This document shows, in pieces, positions 11,110 through 22,915 of a stretch of 64,000 nt of DNA. The notes beneath the pieces are model-generated. The model was given only the letters and a program-made list of their open reading frames with translations, searched no databases and was not told the origin of the DNA. The stretch covers positions 54,597 through 118,596 of the forward strand of contig JANBPK010000733.1 in assembly GCA_027579435.1 (NCBI GenBank), read 5' to 3'. Both the position numbers and the translations under genes were made by a program. Each line of letters begins with the position of its first letter. Positions within the stretch are counted from its first letter, which is position 1. The DNA is from Candolleomyces eurysporus. Lineage: Eukaryota; Basidiomycota; Agaricomycetes; Agaricales; Psathyrellaceae.

Positions 11110-11857
11110 CGTTGGGAAAGAGAGCCATGAAGCGTGGGCTGGAGCAAAAGCGAAAAATGAGCACGACGGAACGATCGACATGGGACGCGGAGGAAATTTA
11201 TCCATCCACATACACATTACTTCCGCAATTATTTAAGCAATATCAAGTCCATCGATTTTCTGCCCGACTCTCCCTGTCGTGACAAGAAAACGAGGAACAC
11301 AGGGTCGTTGTGCGTCCGCGTCCTCTCCTATTATTCCCCGGATATGGGCATATGGGCCTCGCCACGCCTTCGGACCCACTTGCGCTGCAATCCAAGCCTC
11401 CGTCCTTGCGAACAGGCGTGGCAACGAGGCCTGTCCCGGTCTCCTACTTGCCCACAATTCAGCTCCGACACAGAAAAAGCCGGAGTCCCTGATGCAATAT
11501 GTAATCATATTCTGACCAGAATCGTAGTTTCCGATGATAAGCACGGAGCGCATTCGATGCTACCGTTGCCCAGCAGTTCATGCTTTCTGCATTCATGCCT
11601 CTTGATATATTAGCCTTTGCCGTTCGCATAGGCGGGGCCAATTTACGCAATGGTCAAAGCCCGTCAAAAGNTTGTTTGGCGCCGGGCGGGGCAATCAACA
11701 GGAGCGCTCGGCGATGGCGGATCAATAGATCAATTCCTGCCCCATTGTTTTTCCCGTCCCGGACCATCGGGATTCGGGGCCGAACAGCCCACACGAAAAA
11801 TCTCAGTCCGACGACTGCAGGTCGCGTCCAATACGCGCTTAGGGATTCGCACTCACC
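11110..11857. promoter_or_regulatory. Divergent promoter region between Zn2Cys6 gene and ILV3
   Basis: 748-base intergenic region between divergently transcribed genes, so it should contain both promoters. I looked for clear Gcn4-type TGACTCA or Leu3-type CCGGNNCCGG sites, which would be expected for a branched-chain amino-acid gene, and found none that I would claim. Confidence 0.4.
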
Positions 11858-14800
11858 ATGCTCCAGTCCCGTACCACCCGTAACGTATGGCTGAGGTCGT
11901 CGAGGACGTTCTCGACGACCGCCAGGAGCCATGACAAACCAGTTATGAATCGCTACAGCAGGATCGTCACCCAGCCCAAAGACCAAGGTGCTAGCCAGGT
12001 AGGTTCCAGCCAGACGGTAGTGGATGGGTACTCACACCAGTGTTCAGGCGATGCTCTATGCAACCGACGGTATCACCAGTGACGAAGATTTCAACAAGGC
12101 AATGGTGGGCGTGGCTAGTGTCTGGTACGCTCTCATTCTCCCACTCGTTTCACCTCGAATTCGGAATTCTGACTCCATTCTAGGTACGAAGGCAACCCGT
12201 GAGCACCCTTGGCCTGTTTTCACTGCAACAAGTTCTCATACATGGAACTAGATGCAACAAACACCTTCTTGGTTTGGGACAAGAAGTCAAAGCCTCGCTG
12301 GTAGACGCTGGTCTCATTGGCTACCAGTTCGGTACTGTCGGAGTCAGTGACGGTATCAGCATGGGTACTGGAGGAATGCGGTACTCCTTGCAGTCTCGCG
12401 ACCTGATTGCAGACCAGGTTGAGACTGCTGCTGGCGGCCACCATCTGGACGGCATGGTCACCATTCCTGGCTGTGATAAAAACATGCCTGGAGTTCTCAT
12501 GGCTCGTAAGTAATTGCTGTTTCCTTGTTCCCACTTCCGCTCCAACTCGATCCAATTCCCCTTCCTTTGACCGTTGCAATGTATTGACCGGAATTGCCCA
12601 TAGTTGGTCGACTCAACCGTCCTGGTCTCATGCTATACGGGGGTACTATCCGGCCGGGTTCGTGTGAGGGCCAACCTCAATTGGATATTGTCTCTGCTTT
12701 CCAGTCGTACGGAAAATACCTGCAAGACGGCAAAACACCTGACGCTGAGAAGGAGCGCTACGACACCGTTCGCAACTCATGTCCAGGCCCCGGCGCGTGT
12801 GGTGGTGTACGTCGCGTTCATTCCTGCTCCGGCGATTTTGTGCGGTTAACCGAACAACACTTCTTTAGATGTACACTGCCAACACTATGGCTAGCGCAGC
12901 AGAGGCGCTGGGCATGACGCTCCCAGGGTCTTCTTCATTCCCAGCGGAATCGAAAGAGAAGCATGAAGAGTGTGCATCTATCGGAGGTGTCATGCGCAAT
13001 CTCCTGGAAAAAAACATTCTTCCTCGGGATATCATGACTCGCTCAGCGTTCGAGAATGCCATGGCGAGTTTTAATTGCTTCCGTAGCGTCATTTTTTTGG
13101 CCTAACCGTCTTCCACAGGTTTTGACCATGATTCTTGGAGGTTCTACCAATGCTGTCCTCCATCTTATTGCGATTGCGCACTCCGTTGGTATTAATTTGG
13201 ACGTTGATGCCTTCCAAACAGTCTCAGACCGAATACCCTTCTTGGCTGACCTTAAACCGAGCGGTAAATATGTCATGGAAGATGTGTACAAGATTGGTGG
13301 CATTCCCAGTAAGTCCCATAATTTGCCCAAGTTCGTTGCCGTCCATTGTCGGGCAGAAGTGAATACCTGGATGCATGTCATGCCACGTGTATGTTCTCGC
13401 GAGGTTTTCATAATTCACTGGACCCTGTACACTCCGTGGCAGGGTTCCATTTAATTTCACGTTTTCCCTGTTTAAGCGTCATTCTTACCACATCTGCGAT
13501 ACTAACTGCCCATGACTTTTCCAAACAGAAATTCTTCACTTCCTGCTCAAGAATAATTTGATCGATGGCAACAACATGACGGTGACTGGACTCACTCTCG
13601 GCGAGAATTTGGACAGATGGGTACAAAAGTACGGCGAACTCGACTTCCGGACACAGGACGTCATCCGACCCCTTGACCAACCTATCAAAGAAACTGGACA
13701 CATTCGGTGAGTAAAAACATTTCTATTACTTTTTTTGCCCGGATGTATCGGTCTACGGACCTCCTCCGGCTTTTGCCCCCTTTGCGTTTCTTCACTTTCC
13801 CCAGCATCTACCCACCCTCATCCCTTCCATTCTGCAAATGGAAAATCGACCCCATATCTTATCCTGTCCCCCTGTTTTACACCATCACAGTTCCGTCACA
13901 CCCACATCCGTTATGCATCCCCAATCACGTATCCCGCACTTCGAATAAGTGCGACATATGCCCCACTTTTCATATTCGACCATTGTCACTTAGTCCGATA
14001 GGCGGCTTTTAGCTGGCATTGGCTTTTTGTTCCGCGTCGCGAGGCAGTCAACTGACCAAAATTCGATGACAGGATATTGAAGGGAAATCTTGCTCCCGGT
14101 GGTGCCGTCGCCAAGATTACAGGGAAAGAGGGGCTCGGATTTGTCGGTAAAGCGCGTGTCTTCGATACTGAAGATGCCTTTGTCAAGGCCGTTGAGTCTG
14201 GAAGTTTCAAGAAGGGCGAAAAGACTGTTGTCATCCTGCGATACCTCGGGCCTGTGGGTGGACCTGGTGAGCCCTTTTCTTCTTCTCTTCTTCCAAGACG
14301 ACCATCTATCTATCTTTTCGGCGGTGGGGAGTCTTCTCGCCCTTGGTGTAAACAAACCCTAGAATGGGAAACAGGGGTCAACGGAAGCAAAGGCCACGGG
14401 ATGTGGGTTTCACCAAATCTTCGCGCTGATACCTATATCCCCCGAGCCACGGCATGCGGTTAATTCTGCAATTCACTTGCTGTTTCATACAACTCACATT
14501 GGCTCTTCTGGCGCGCCACCGTCTGTTTGTGCTTCATGCCTCTTGACCTTTTTCCCATCGTTGCCATCTTTTTTGCCGTAACTCTCCTTTTTGGTGTTTG
14601 CCTCGGACCCAGAATTTTGGGTTATTGACTCGGGGGTGAATTCGATGCTAACCAGTGATTGTCACTTCTTTCCATAGGTATGCCCGAGATGCTAAAGCCC
14701 ACGAGTTTGATCATGGGCGCTGGATTGGGTTTGGATGTGGCCTGTCTGACAGACGGACGATTTAGCGGAGGGTGAGTGCTTTTTGCATCTTGATTAGATA

Positions 14801-15418
14801 GCTTTTTTGGTGGTCAAGGTTTACATGGCTACCCTTGTTGAGAGAATATGGACCGGGCAAGCTCTCATGGCAGATGATCATCTGCGCTTCGCCTGCTTCT
14901 CCCTTTGTTCTTTATTTTTCCTTCCCGTAACAAGTGTCTGGCGCATGAAAGAGAATCCGTCCAAAGCAACCTGGGGTCTTTCTTCGTCCTTTCCGCTAGA
15001 CTANAGCCAGCGAGCGGCTCGCTGTTTTCTTCCATTCCGCTCTTACCCCTCGCCTCGGGGCATTTACCCCGACTTTTTCACTTTTACCCTTTCAATTCAA
15101 CACTTCGTTCTTCCGCTTGGTTACCGACATTAGCTTCTATCCGTGCTAATGCCGCTTTGTTTCAGATCCCATGGGTTCGTTGTCGGACATGTCGTACCTG
15201 AAGCGCAAGTCGGCGGACCTCTTGCGCTCGTCAGGGATGGCGATGTCATCTCTATTGACGCTGTCAAGAACACTTTGGACGTTGCCCTGTCCGAAGAGGA
15301 GTTGGCGCGGAGAAGAGCTGAATGGGACGCACCGCCCCTGAANGTGTCTAGTGGTACCCTGTACAAGTATGCTAAGCTTGTGACAGATGCCAGCCATGGG
15401 TGTGTGACGGATTCTTGA
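11858..15418 (+). CDS. ILV3: Dihydroxy-acid dehydratase, mitochondrial
   Basis: Iron-sulfur dehydratase of valine, isoleucine and pantothenate biosynthesis; acts in the mitochondrial matrix. About 600 residues in eleven exons. The N-terminus ([20 protein letters not shown]) is Arg/Ser-rich without acids, fitting a mitochondrial presequence. Family signatures: [17 protein letters not shown], the cluster-ligand segments PGCDKNMPG and [40 protein letters not shown], and [15 protein letters not shown] close to the C-terminus. The last residues follow the usual [16 protein letters not shown] pattern. Intron 6 appears to use a GC donor (GCCATG/GCGAGT), the only choice that gives the conserved [10 protein letters not shown] junction. 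Introns 8 and 9 are unusually long for this window (about 360 and 415 nt). One N falls in the codon at 15344 without harming the frame. Confidence 0.95.
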
Positions 15419-16121
15419 AGTGGTGGAATTGCCTGTCAGGTTGGGCAGTGCGTGCTTCTAGTAGATGCGATTTTTCATTTTGTGTGGGTCTACACGTACT
15501 GTATGGGTCACACTCTCCTCTTTGTCTTTTAAAAGTATCTCGTGTATTTCTAATCGTGGCACAACTACTAGCGAATCTCTATGCGGAGGATACAATGTAG
15601 CGATTAGTGGTCCGATGCCATAAATCACTTTCTAGAGCGGGAGGATCAGACTGTTTTTTACCCCGATGGGAGGGTGGTAGGGGATCAGCATCGAGCTCCG
15701 ATCTCCCAACTTTCACATTTCACTGCCCAGCCCCGCGTAACCCTGTGTACAGCTGTGCCGCGTCAGCCATTATATAGCGCATTCGCGGANNCTCANCGCT
15801 GTGACTCGAGAGAGACAATGAATTCCGAGTGGTGATTTAGTAAGGTTTGGTAAGGCTTGTGAAGAGAAACGACCTCAGCAATCCCGAGATCTCCATCTCC
15901 GATAGCGCTACGCAAACTAACCCATGTGGCTCGGCGCGCTCGTGGAACGGATGTCGCCCCGCCAGGCGCATCCGCGTTGCAGCGCACGCATGACGCCTTC
16001 CCGAAAATGAATACCCCGGGCCGGTGCAGTCTTTAAGCGCCCAGACCCATCCATTTTGGCAGTCTCCCACGATTATTTCTGAGGAATTTTGCTGGCAATT
16101 ATGCGCTGAGCAGCTTGAAGC
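15419..16121. other. ILV3 3' flank and COX20 promoter
   Basis: 703 bases between two plus-strand genes. Contains a TATATAG-like sequence near 15773 and a few N positions. No supported gene; a minus-strand frame at 15793-16070 lacks recognisable features. Confidence 0.45.
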
Positions 16122-16668
16122 ATGTCCTCTCCGCCATCCGATTCGAATTCGAGCGAACGGCCGCCTAGCCAGGTTACTCCACTGCCCTCAAGGCTTCCGC
16201 CGGCAACAGGAAATCTTGCCTATGATTCCATTCAGGTGAGCTTCCTTCATATGCNTCCCGTGACANTCCAGTAACACGCGAGAACAGAGTGCTCGTCATA
16301 TAACGGAGGTGCCTTGTGCACGTAATAGTTTATTGTATGGGATCTCTGGAGGTTTCGCAATTGGTGTGATTCGAGGTCTATCNGCTGGTGCGTGCCACCT
16401 ATCATGTATACCCACAGTTAGATNNAACNNTTGTGTGCAGGCCCTCTCGTTGCGGGTAATTGGGCAGTTGGTACCTTTGCTCTGATTTCACTTGGTTCAT
16501 GGTGCGTCAAATTCCGTGTATAATAATGGAGAACGTCTCAATACAACTCGGGATTACAGGCATATTTGTCAGAAGCAGATATACGAGGAGCGAAGGAAGG
16601 TGGAGCAAATAATCGAAGCAATGCCTCAAAGGAAAGCCAAAGCACCCGACGCCCAGGAATCCAAATAG
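16122..16668 (+). CDS. COX20: COX20-like cytochrome c oxidase assembly factor
   Basis: Small inner-mitochondrial-membrane protein that chaperones Cox2 during complex IV assembly. Four short exons encode about 117 residues. Exon 1 is a Pro/Ser-rich N-terminus ending AYDSIQ. Exon 2 gives ITEVPCARNSLLYGISGGFA followed by IGVIRGLSAG. Exon 3 gives PLVAGNWAVGTFALISLGSW. Exon 4 gives HICQKQIYEERRKVEQII and a basic tail to the stop at 16666-16668. The PCAR-SLL-GI-GG hydrophobic segment, the NWAVGTF segment and the following charged helix match the FAM36A/COX20 pattern with two membrane spans. No single open frame covers the gene, so it is easily missed. Several N bases lie in the introns and in exon 2 without breaking the frame. 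Confidence 0.82.
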
Positions 16669-16786
16669 ACCTACAGCCCCACTCTATCTATCCCTATNCA
16701 AACNCTCGACTCAAACTTCTCCTGAGATGGATCAACCAGCATGGCTAGCCAAGCAGGCGGGAAGGCTGGCCTCTCGTGTTCGGCAC

Positions 16787-17466
16787 TCAATAATCGGTGC
16801 TCCAGTATTCGGCCTCCCATTTCTCTACGAGCACAGGGTCGTCCTGGGCATTGGCATTAGAGTGGCTCATGGGCTTCTGGAAGGTTGGGCATACCTTGTA
16901 CTTAGCTTGGAANCCTGTAAACCCTTCCCGAAGTACTGCAATCTCGTAAGAATCCTCAGGGAACAGATTCCGTCTGGTCTCGTCGTATATCTGGGTGGTC
17001 GAATTCAGNTACGCTNTCNGNCGATNCCAAAAAGCNAACGAACCCGAGCAGCTTTGGGACCTCTGTNCACACCCAGACAATGTCNAGTGAGCAAAAGNNG
17101 GTAGTAAACATNACATGNAAAGGAANACATACCGAACCTGAGAGAGTGCACAGTGAAAGATGACGAGCGGGACGTCCTTCGTCTTTCGTGCCAGATCGTG
17201 AACGTGCAGCATGAACTTGCCGGAAGGCTGGTTGTGGCATCCGACAATGTTTCCTCCAGCGAAATCGTCGTCTCGAACGTCCACGACGAGGTAGTCCTTT
17301 TGGGCCACTTTATCGCTACTCTTGATTATTGCAGCCAGTTCCTGGTGTAAGTNNAATCACAGAACGATTAGGCGCCGATGTNTGGCGTAGAATGCCAGCG
17401 AATAGNTACATCTGCTGTCAANTACTTGGTAGGCGGTTGGCTGTGGGTTGTGACGAAGGCGCTCAT
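16787..17466 (-). CDS. Cdc25/rhodanese-like phosphatase (Ibp1/Ych1/Acr2 type)
   Basis: Single-domain rhodanese-fold phosphatase related to yeast Ych1/Arr2 and fission yeast Ibp1, about 150-170 residues. Visible motifs: DYLVVDVRDDDFAGGNIVG (rhodanese entry), NQPSGKFM, the active-site loop HCALSQVR/GPKAAR, that is HC-X5-R split by an intron, and the C-terminal block VLREGFTGFQAKYK. The stop is at 16787-16789. The catalytic-loop region (17010-17130) is full of N, but the splice after the QVR codon to RGPKAAR is convincing. The 5' exon is uncertain: an acceptor before ELAAIIKSSDK is seen, and I tentatively take the ATG at 17466, though phase could not be confirmed. In vivo it could be a protein phosphatase or an arsenate reductase; sequence alone does not decide. 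It is convergent with COX20. Confidence 0.75.
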
Positions 17467-18126
17467 GCGGGGCACAGATGGAGAGAAACGAAGNAATGGC
17501 CTCGAGTAAGCCAGTCGATGAAAGAGAGATAGCATTCCTGGACNGTATTACGTCATCGCTAGTATGTCCTCAAAAATACGACAAAAATCTAAAAAAAAAA
17601 TAATCGGAGTGATGGAATNGTGGAAGTAATCTAGACTCGAACCTGGTGTCGGTCCGATGGGGCAGTAGAAAATTGAATGAGGTAGTGAAAGGTATTGGCA
17701 CCTAAGGACACCCNCACTCNCAGTAACGNCTGGCTNGAGCCAAGNNNTAATCATAGCTANATACTTTGGNGAGCTNNNNTNCATATCGTAGACNTTGACA
17801 TNCTAGAAGATTCCATNGGGGTGAGGTGGAGAAACTCAGCATCCCACCCAATGGACACGACATAAATCCTATGTTCAAAGGCCTCCAAGTTACCGTTGGC
17901 AGCGTATGGAGTCGGACCTTCTCTGCTGAGAANCNCNNNNNCNNAACCGTGGCCAGGCGATGCACCATCGTTGCACCCACTTGGCATTTGCGCAGAGCCT
18001 TTCCTTTCATGAAAGACGGTTCAACGAACGTTTAGCCAGACGAGAAAATGGACTCACAGACNGTGATACACCAGATTGGTGTAATAAATAGTTTGTATTT
18101 GGTGTTTCAGGCCATGCATGCAAGCC
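17467..18126. other. N-rich spacer
   Basis: 660 bases with many ambiguous bases. A minus-strand stretch (about 17800-17930) reads EGPTPYAANGNLEAFEHRIY and is protein-like, but no start, stop or neighbouring exon can be fixed, so no gene is called. The rest is presumably the 3' flank of the membrane-protein gene and the 5' region of the phosphatase gene. Confidence 0.4.
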
Positions 18127-18855
18127 TCATGCTCCAGGTGCCGTGTATTTCATTCCCTCGAGTTCTGCCACACTGTTATTCCCAGCTTCAATAGCCTCCA
18201 CAACTGTTTGCGTTATGAAGACAATCAAGGGATTGAAGCACCACCAGACTGTGGTTTGCCAAGGCTTTTGAAGGAAGAGCGACAAAGCCGGGCCCACAGC
18301 CGACATNGCGTAGGTAATGTCGAAGGGAAGGGGCTTNACTAGCTCGATGAAGAGAATATTGAACAGNGGNGANCGGCACAGTAGCAGGAGGTTGACGTGC
18401 ATGANAATGTATATGAGAGTCAGAATNATGGAGAGGGGCAGAGGAGAGTCTGAAGGACTCGACACAGGGAAGATGTTNTCCAAAGGGGTCCGTTTACTTG
18501 GGGTGAAGAGATACAATATTTGACTAGAATTCCATAAGCGTTTCATTCGGTAGACTCAAAGAATNGTGATACGCACGCTGCCATAGATANTCCCAGCAAT
18601 ACTTGAATCATAAATTGGTATTGTGTATTGGCATGGGTATTTGCCGTCCGCAGCTTCTCGACGACCGCNTCTTGCTCTACAATCCCAGTTCGACCGAGTG
18701 AATAGCCAATTTGGGGAGAATCAAGTACCTTGTTCGTCGAGAACCCTCTCCTGGTCTTCGAGTTCACCTTCATCCTGCTTGAATGGTACNCGACGGCGAA
18801 GATTCTCCATCCGGTCGTGGTGGTCGGCTGGCAAGTCGGTCGTTGGCGATGACAT
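18127..18855 (-). CDS. Multi-pass membrane protein of unknown function
   Basis: Three exons, about 205 residues, not recognised. The N-terminal 60 residues are charged (MENLRRRVPFKQDEGELEDQ, then a helix QEAVVEKLRTANTHANTQYQ). Hydrophobic segments follow: FMIQVLLGLSMAAQILYLF, then LPLS-ILTLIYI-MHVNLLLL, and a weaker one around AMSAVGPALSLFL to WWCFNPLIVFI. The tail is AVAELEGMKYTAPGA-like, ending at the stop at 18127. That suggests three or four membrane spans with a cytosolic coiled-coil-like start. Several codons carry N. It shares a 116-bp divergent promoter with RIO1. Fungal ER or organelle membrane proteins of similar size exist, but I have no motif to name one. Confidence 0.65.
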
Positions 18856-18971
18856 CAACTGCCANTGTTGTTCTGGATCTTATCACACAGCCACACCTCT
18901 TGATTTCATCTTATCTTCTGTTCGATGTTCAGAAACTTTCATCACCTTTCCTCCTTAGCCCAGTCAGAATT
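18856..18971. promoter_or_regulatory. Short bidirectional promoter (membrane protein / RIO1)
   Basis: Only 116 bases separate the start codons of the minus-strand membrane-protein gene and the plus-strand RIO1 gene, so both promoters and 5' leaders must lie here or extend into coding sequence. No TATA box is obvious. Confidence 0.55.
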
Positions 18972-21079
18972 ATGGCCTCCATTGACGACATAGCACCAGG
19001 TCAATTCGACGATGCACCTGAAGGTCACGATCCGCGAGGAAACGTAGCCTACATCGACACCGCTCAAGATCACGGAGAAGCCCAAAATTTAGACTGGCCA
19101 CCATCCTCGGACGAGGAAGANGATGATGGGGACAGCTTGCTCGATGAAGACGAGTTTTACGACGATACTCGTGTTGAGGACGAAGATTGGGAAATAGCCG
19201 AACGAGGTGAGCGTTTTCCCTCTGTATTCAACAGTGCTCTTACACCGTAACTCCCTAGATTTTACCAAACAATACAATCGACTTCGACAGCATGTTGCTG
19301 TACGCACAGGGAANGCACAGGGCGTCACCTCAGCTATCAATCAGCGAGAGTCAGTCGCTGCTCTACCTGCTGTAAACCTTCCCAAGGCTGTCACAGCNGC
19401 AAAGTCGACTCAGGCTACGACTACTTCGCTTCCAAGCGTGACGGTCAAGGATAGGACGATGAGCCAGCTCGAGGCTTATGCCAAGAAATATACTTCCAAA
19501 CTCGCCGCTATCGATACACCATACCAAGCTTTGGGTGTTGGAGTAAATCGGAAAGGCCCTAGTGCTCATGCCAATCTGAAGGACAAGAGCGATCGAGCGA
19601 CGAACGAGCAAGTCCTGGATCCAAGAACACGCTTGATCCTGTTCAAAATGATCGGGAGGGGACTACTCGACGAGGTCAACGGATGTGTTAGCACCGGAAA
19701 AGAGGTACGATTATTTCTCCAATAATCCACATAGAGACACTGGCTAATGNAATCATGATTATAGGCCAACGTCTACCATGCTCTGACGCCAACAAAAACG
19801 CACTTGGCACTGAAAATCTACAAGACCTCGATTCTGGTTTTCAAGGACCGTTCCAAGTACGTTACAGGCGAATACCGATTCCGTCGTGGATACTCACGGA
19901 ATCCGCGCAAGATGGTGCGGCTATGGGCAGAGAAGGAGATGCGAAATCTGAAAAGGCTTCGAGCTGCTGGTATCGATTGCCCAGACCCTGTGGAAGTAAA
20001 GGAGAACGTATTGGTCATGACCTTCGTTGGAAACGAGGGCTGGTNAGTNCGTCTCCTGCTTATNANAGGTACANTTTTTGACCAGCGTTTGCTATGCTTT
20101 CAGGGCTTCTCCCCGGCTNAAAGACGCCGGTCTGACAACNGAGCANTTAACACCACTCTACAATTCTCTGGTCTGCACCGTCCGAACCATGTTCCACACC
20201 TGCCACCTCGTCCACGCCGATCTCTCAGAATACAACATCCTCTATCACNACGGTGCACTCTGGATCATCGATGTGTCGCAGAGCGTCGAGCACGACCATC
20301 CGTCCGCATTCGACTTTTTACGNAGCGACCTCTCCAACGTCGAAGAATTCTTCGGNAGAGGAGGGGTAACNACCCTCGGTCTCCGAAAGACATTCGAGTT
20401 NGTGACNAAGGAGAAGCTNAGCGAGAACCCAGAAGGGTCTGACGAAGATGTGCTGAANAGGTGGTTGGAGGAAAAGGCAGCTCGTGGTGAAGAAGAAGAG
20501 GAACTCGCCGAGCAGGATNAATCCCTTGATGAAAGCGCCAGGTCTCCTTCCNNTTCTTCCAAGAAACAAGAAGACGACGCNCATGAAGATTCCGTGTTTA
20601 TGAAGTCCTTCATCCCACGAAACTTGAACGAGGTTTACGACCCGGAGAGAGACGTAGAGAAGGTTGCGAGAGGGGAGGGGAAGAATCTAATCTATGCTGA
20701 TACCATCGGCGTGGTATCACCGGATTCAGCTTCAGGAGCCAAGGAAGNCCGTAAGGTTGACCTACCTTCAGAGAGTCGAGAAGCCGACGTTGCTGANGAA
20801 AGCGGGGAAGATGGGGAAGATTCCGATGAGGACGATNTACAGGAGGAGAATGCGAAGGATGGGTTCGTCGAGCGTACGCCTCGGGGACACAAACACGAAG
20901 ACAAAGACGCGAAGAAGGTGAGTACAGTTCTGNAATTCTTATAGCAGGAAGCAGGGAATCTCTGANCGTCCTTTCTTCAGGAGCGGAAGAAGGCAGTGAA
21001 AGAACAGGCAAGGGAGAAGCGGAAGAATAANATGCCCAAAGCCGAGAAAAAGAAACTGGTCAAGAGATCAAAAGCATGA
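18972..21079 (+). CDS. RIO1: RIO1 atypical serine kinase/ATPase
   Basis: Ribosome-biogenesis kinase needed for late 40S maturation. Five exons, about 600 residues. N-terminal acidic region (SSDEE...[12 protein letters not shown]), then the RIO1 N-lobe with [18 protein letters not shown] and [14 protein letters not shown], the lysine strand [39 protein letters not shown], the catalytic loop [14 protein letters not shown] (Asp and Asn present), and the metal-binding [12 protein letters not shown]. The C-terminus is a long acidic/Ser region ([12 protein letters not shown]) ending in a Lys/Arg-rich tail ([18 protein letters not shown]), as in eukaryotic Rio1. Introns follow AER, GKE, NEGW and KDAKK. 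Many codons contain N, but almost all are tolerated in frame. Confidence 0.93.
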
Positions 21080-21241
21080 GTACTGAGTGCTNGTCATTAT
21101 TGCTCTAGACGAGCTCTAGATTTCTACACGGGTTGATGTCTACTACTTCACACTGGCANGATACCACCTGTTNCTCTCTATGNAGACGTTACATAGGGAT
21201 AATGTTACATTCGGGAATTTACTTCTNAGGATACGCCNAAA

Positions 21242-22915
21242 TCAGACCAAAAGCACAGAATCGAGAACACTAAACCCAGTAGCAACACCACCCTCATTGC
21301 TGTCCTTGCCCTTGGTTCTAACCAACCAACCAACCTCTTCTTCACCGACAACCTTGCCCTCCCCAAACAGTGCCCAACCGAANATACCCAGCTCGCTCAC
21401 GATCTCTGCTTGCACAGCTCTCTCACTTGGAGTCGAAGTTGCAAAGTCGAGACTCCCTGCACGAACCAACCACCCTTTGACACCTTTCGGGACCTCTATA
21501 AGACGCATCGCAATCCACGCTTCGCGCTCCTGCGGCGCAAGGCCGTCAAGGAACGCCGGGATATCCTCTTTGTACACATTATTACCTCCCCCTTCTCGTT
21601 GAGGTTTGAGAACGAGGGACGCATACTCCTTGCGCGCTTTGAGTGTGCCCAGCGGCTCCGTCGAGGCAGCGTCACCGTTAGCTTTGGCTGAAGCAGAGGG
21701 AGGAGGTGAAGAGGCGACCTCGCCCACGGCTGAATGTGAGTCCTCGTCGAGACCCCACATATCCATGAACGTTCTGCGTAAATCGTCAATCTGAGATTGA
21801 GGATGGTCGGGGAGGAACCTCTCTACGAGGCCTTTTCTCCCGAGGACTTCTTGGACCTTTTTACCCCCTGCGAGCTGCAGAGGGATCGTGGGGCACTTGA
21901 TGGCTTTGGAGGATTCCAAGCGGAAACGCGTCTCGTAGTATTCGGGCGCAGGGTATTCGTTGGGCATGTACCCTGAGCGATAGTACACCACGGATACTTC
22001 AATGTCCTTCTCGGGCGAGTTCTTGGGGGAGACTGTGAGTAAGGAGGTTTGGGGATCGACGGAAGAGGAGGTGATGAGTTCTTCGAAAGTTTGTCTGACA
22101 GCGTGGATGTTGTGTTTCTCGAGCAATTCGTACTCGAGCCATTTTTGGTCGAAAACGTTCCGTTCGCCGGGTTGGATGACGAATAGGATTTTGGAGGTAG
22201 AGCTGCCTCCGGTGGATACGTAGGCGGCATGAGCTGCTCCAAGACCGCTTGCTAATCCGGCGATGGTATCGTTCTGCGGAAGGTTCTCTGGCTTGAGATG
22301 TGGGGAGGAGCCGAAGTAGGATGTAGAGAGCAGAAGGTGCCTGTGCAGTTCTGCTATGCGTTGGGATAAACAGCCGAACGATACAGAGATCGTGTTGAAT
22401 TCGACTTGTTTGAGGGTTTGTAAGCCATTTTCCGGCATATGATATAGGTAGTCCGAGCGGAAGAGACCAAGATGTAATGGCTGGGATTCAAGTTAGCTTC
22501 CTGTCTGGGATGGGATAGAGTGTCGTACTTGGGAGATGCGACCACTGTCCCTGAGCTTTTTCCAGCCCCTCCAAAGCTCTCCAATAAATTCATCCACCCT
22601 TCCGACCCCTTTCTCGGCACCCATTACCTCGTCCAGAAACGGGGTGTCCATTGCGATCTGGGCGTAAAGGTTATTGTACACCGACTGGATCTCCTGGGCG
22701 AGCTTGAATGATTCCCTGGGGAATGGAGCTGGCAGGAGCGACAACGGGGCATGGATCGCTGCCTGGGGTGGTGGGGAGTCCAAGGGGTATCCGGGAGGCA
22801 AGTAAAGCAGCCCTGTAGCTAATGCTCTCGATGTGGCTTTCCCCACAAGAATCTGCAGCTGCTCTGGGGTCAGCTGTGGGGGCCATGCAGCGAAGTCAAA
22901 GCCTGTAGCGGGCAT
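21242..22915 (-). CDS. GSH2: Glutathione synthetase
   Basis: ATP-grasp-like eukaryotic enzyme joining gamma-glutamylcysteine and glycine; cytosolic. Two exons, about 540 residues. Exon 1 starts at MPATGFDFAAWPPQL, though an in-frame Met 18 codons upstream (22969) is also possible, and ends RDSGRISQ. Exon 2 continues PLHLGLFRSDYLYH. Landmarks: EFNTISVSFGCLS, LFVIQPGERNVFDQKWLEYE, VVYYRSGYMPNEYP, the Gly-rich loop LVLKPQREGGGNNVYKEDI, and ERAWIAMRLIEVPKG-like sequence near the end. The conserved RSDY and EGGGNN are intact. One N at 21383 is in frame. Head-to-head with the Clp1-like gene across about 1.2 kb. Confidence 0.93.

Noticed and set aside
17620..17700. Minus-strand GGTTCGAGTCTAG resembling a tRNA B box
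   Set aside because: The T-arm stem does not pair, and no A box or acceptor stem lies at the proper distance.
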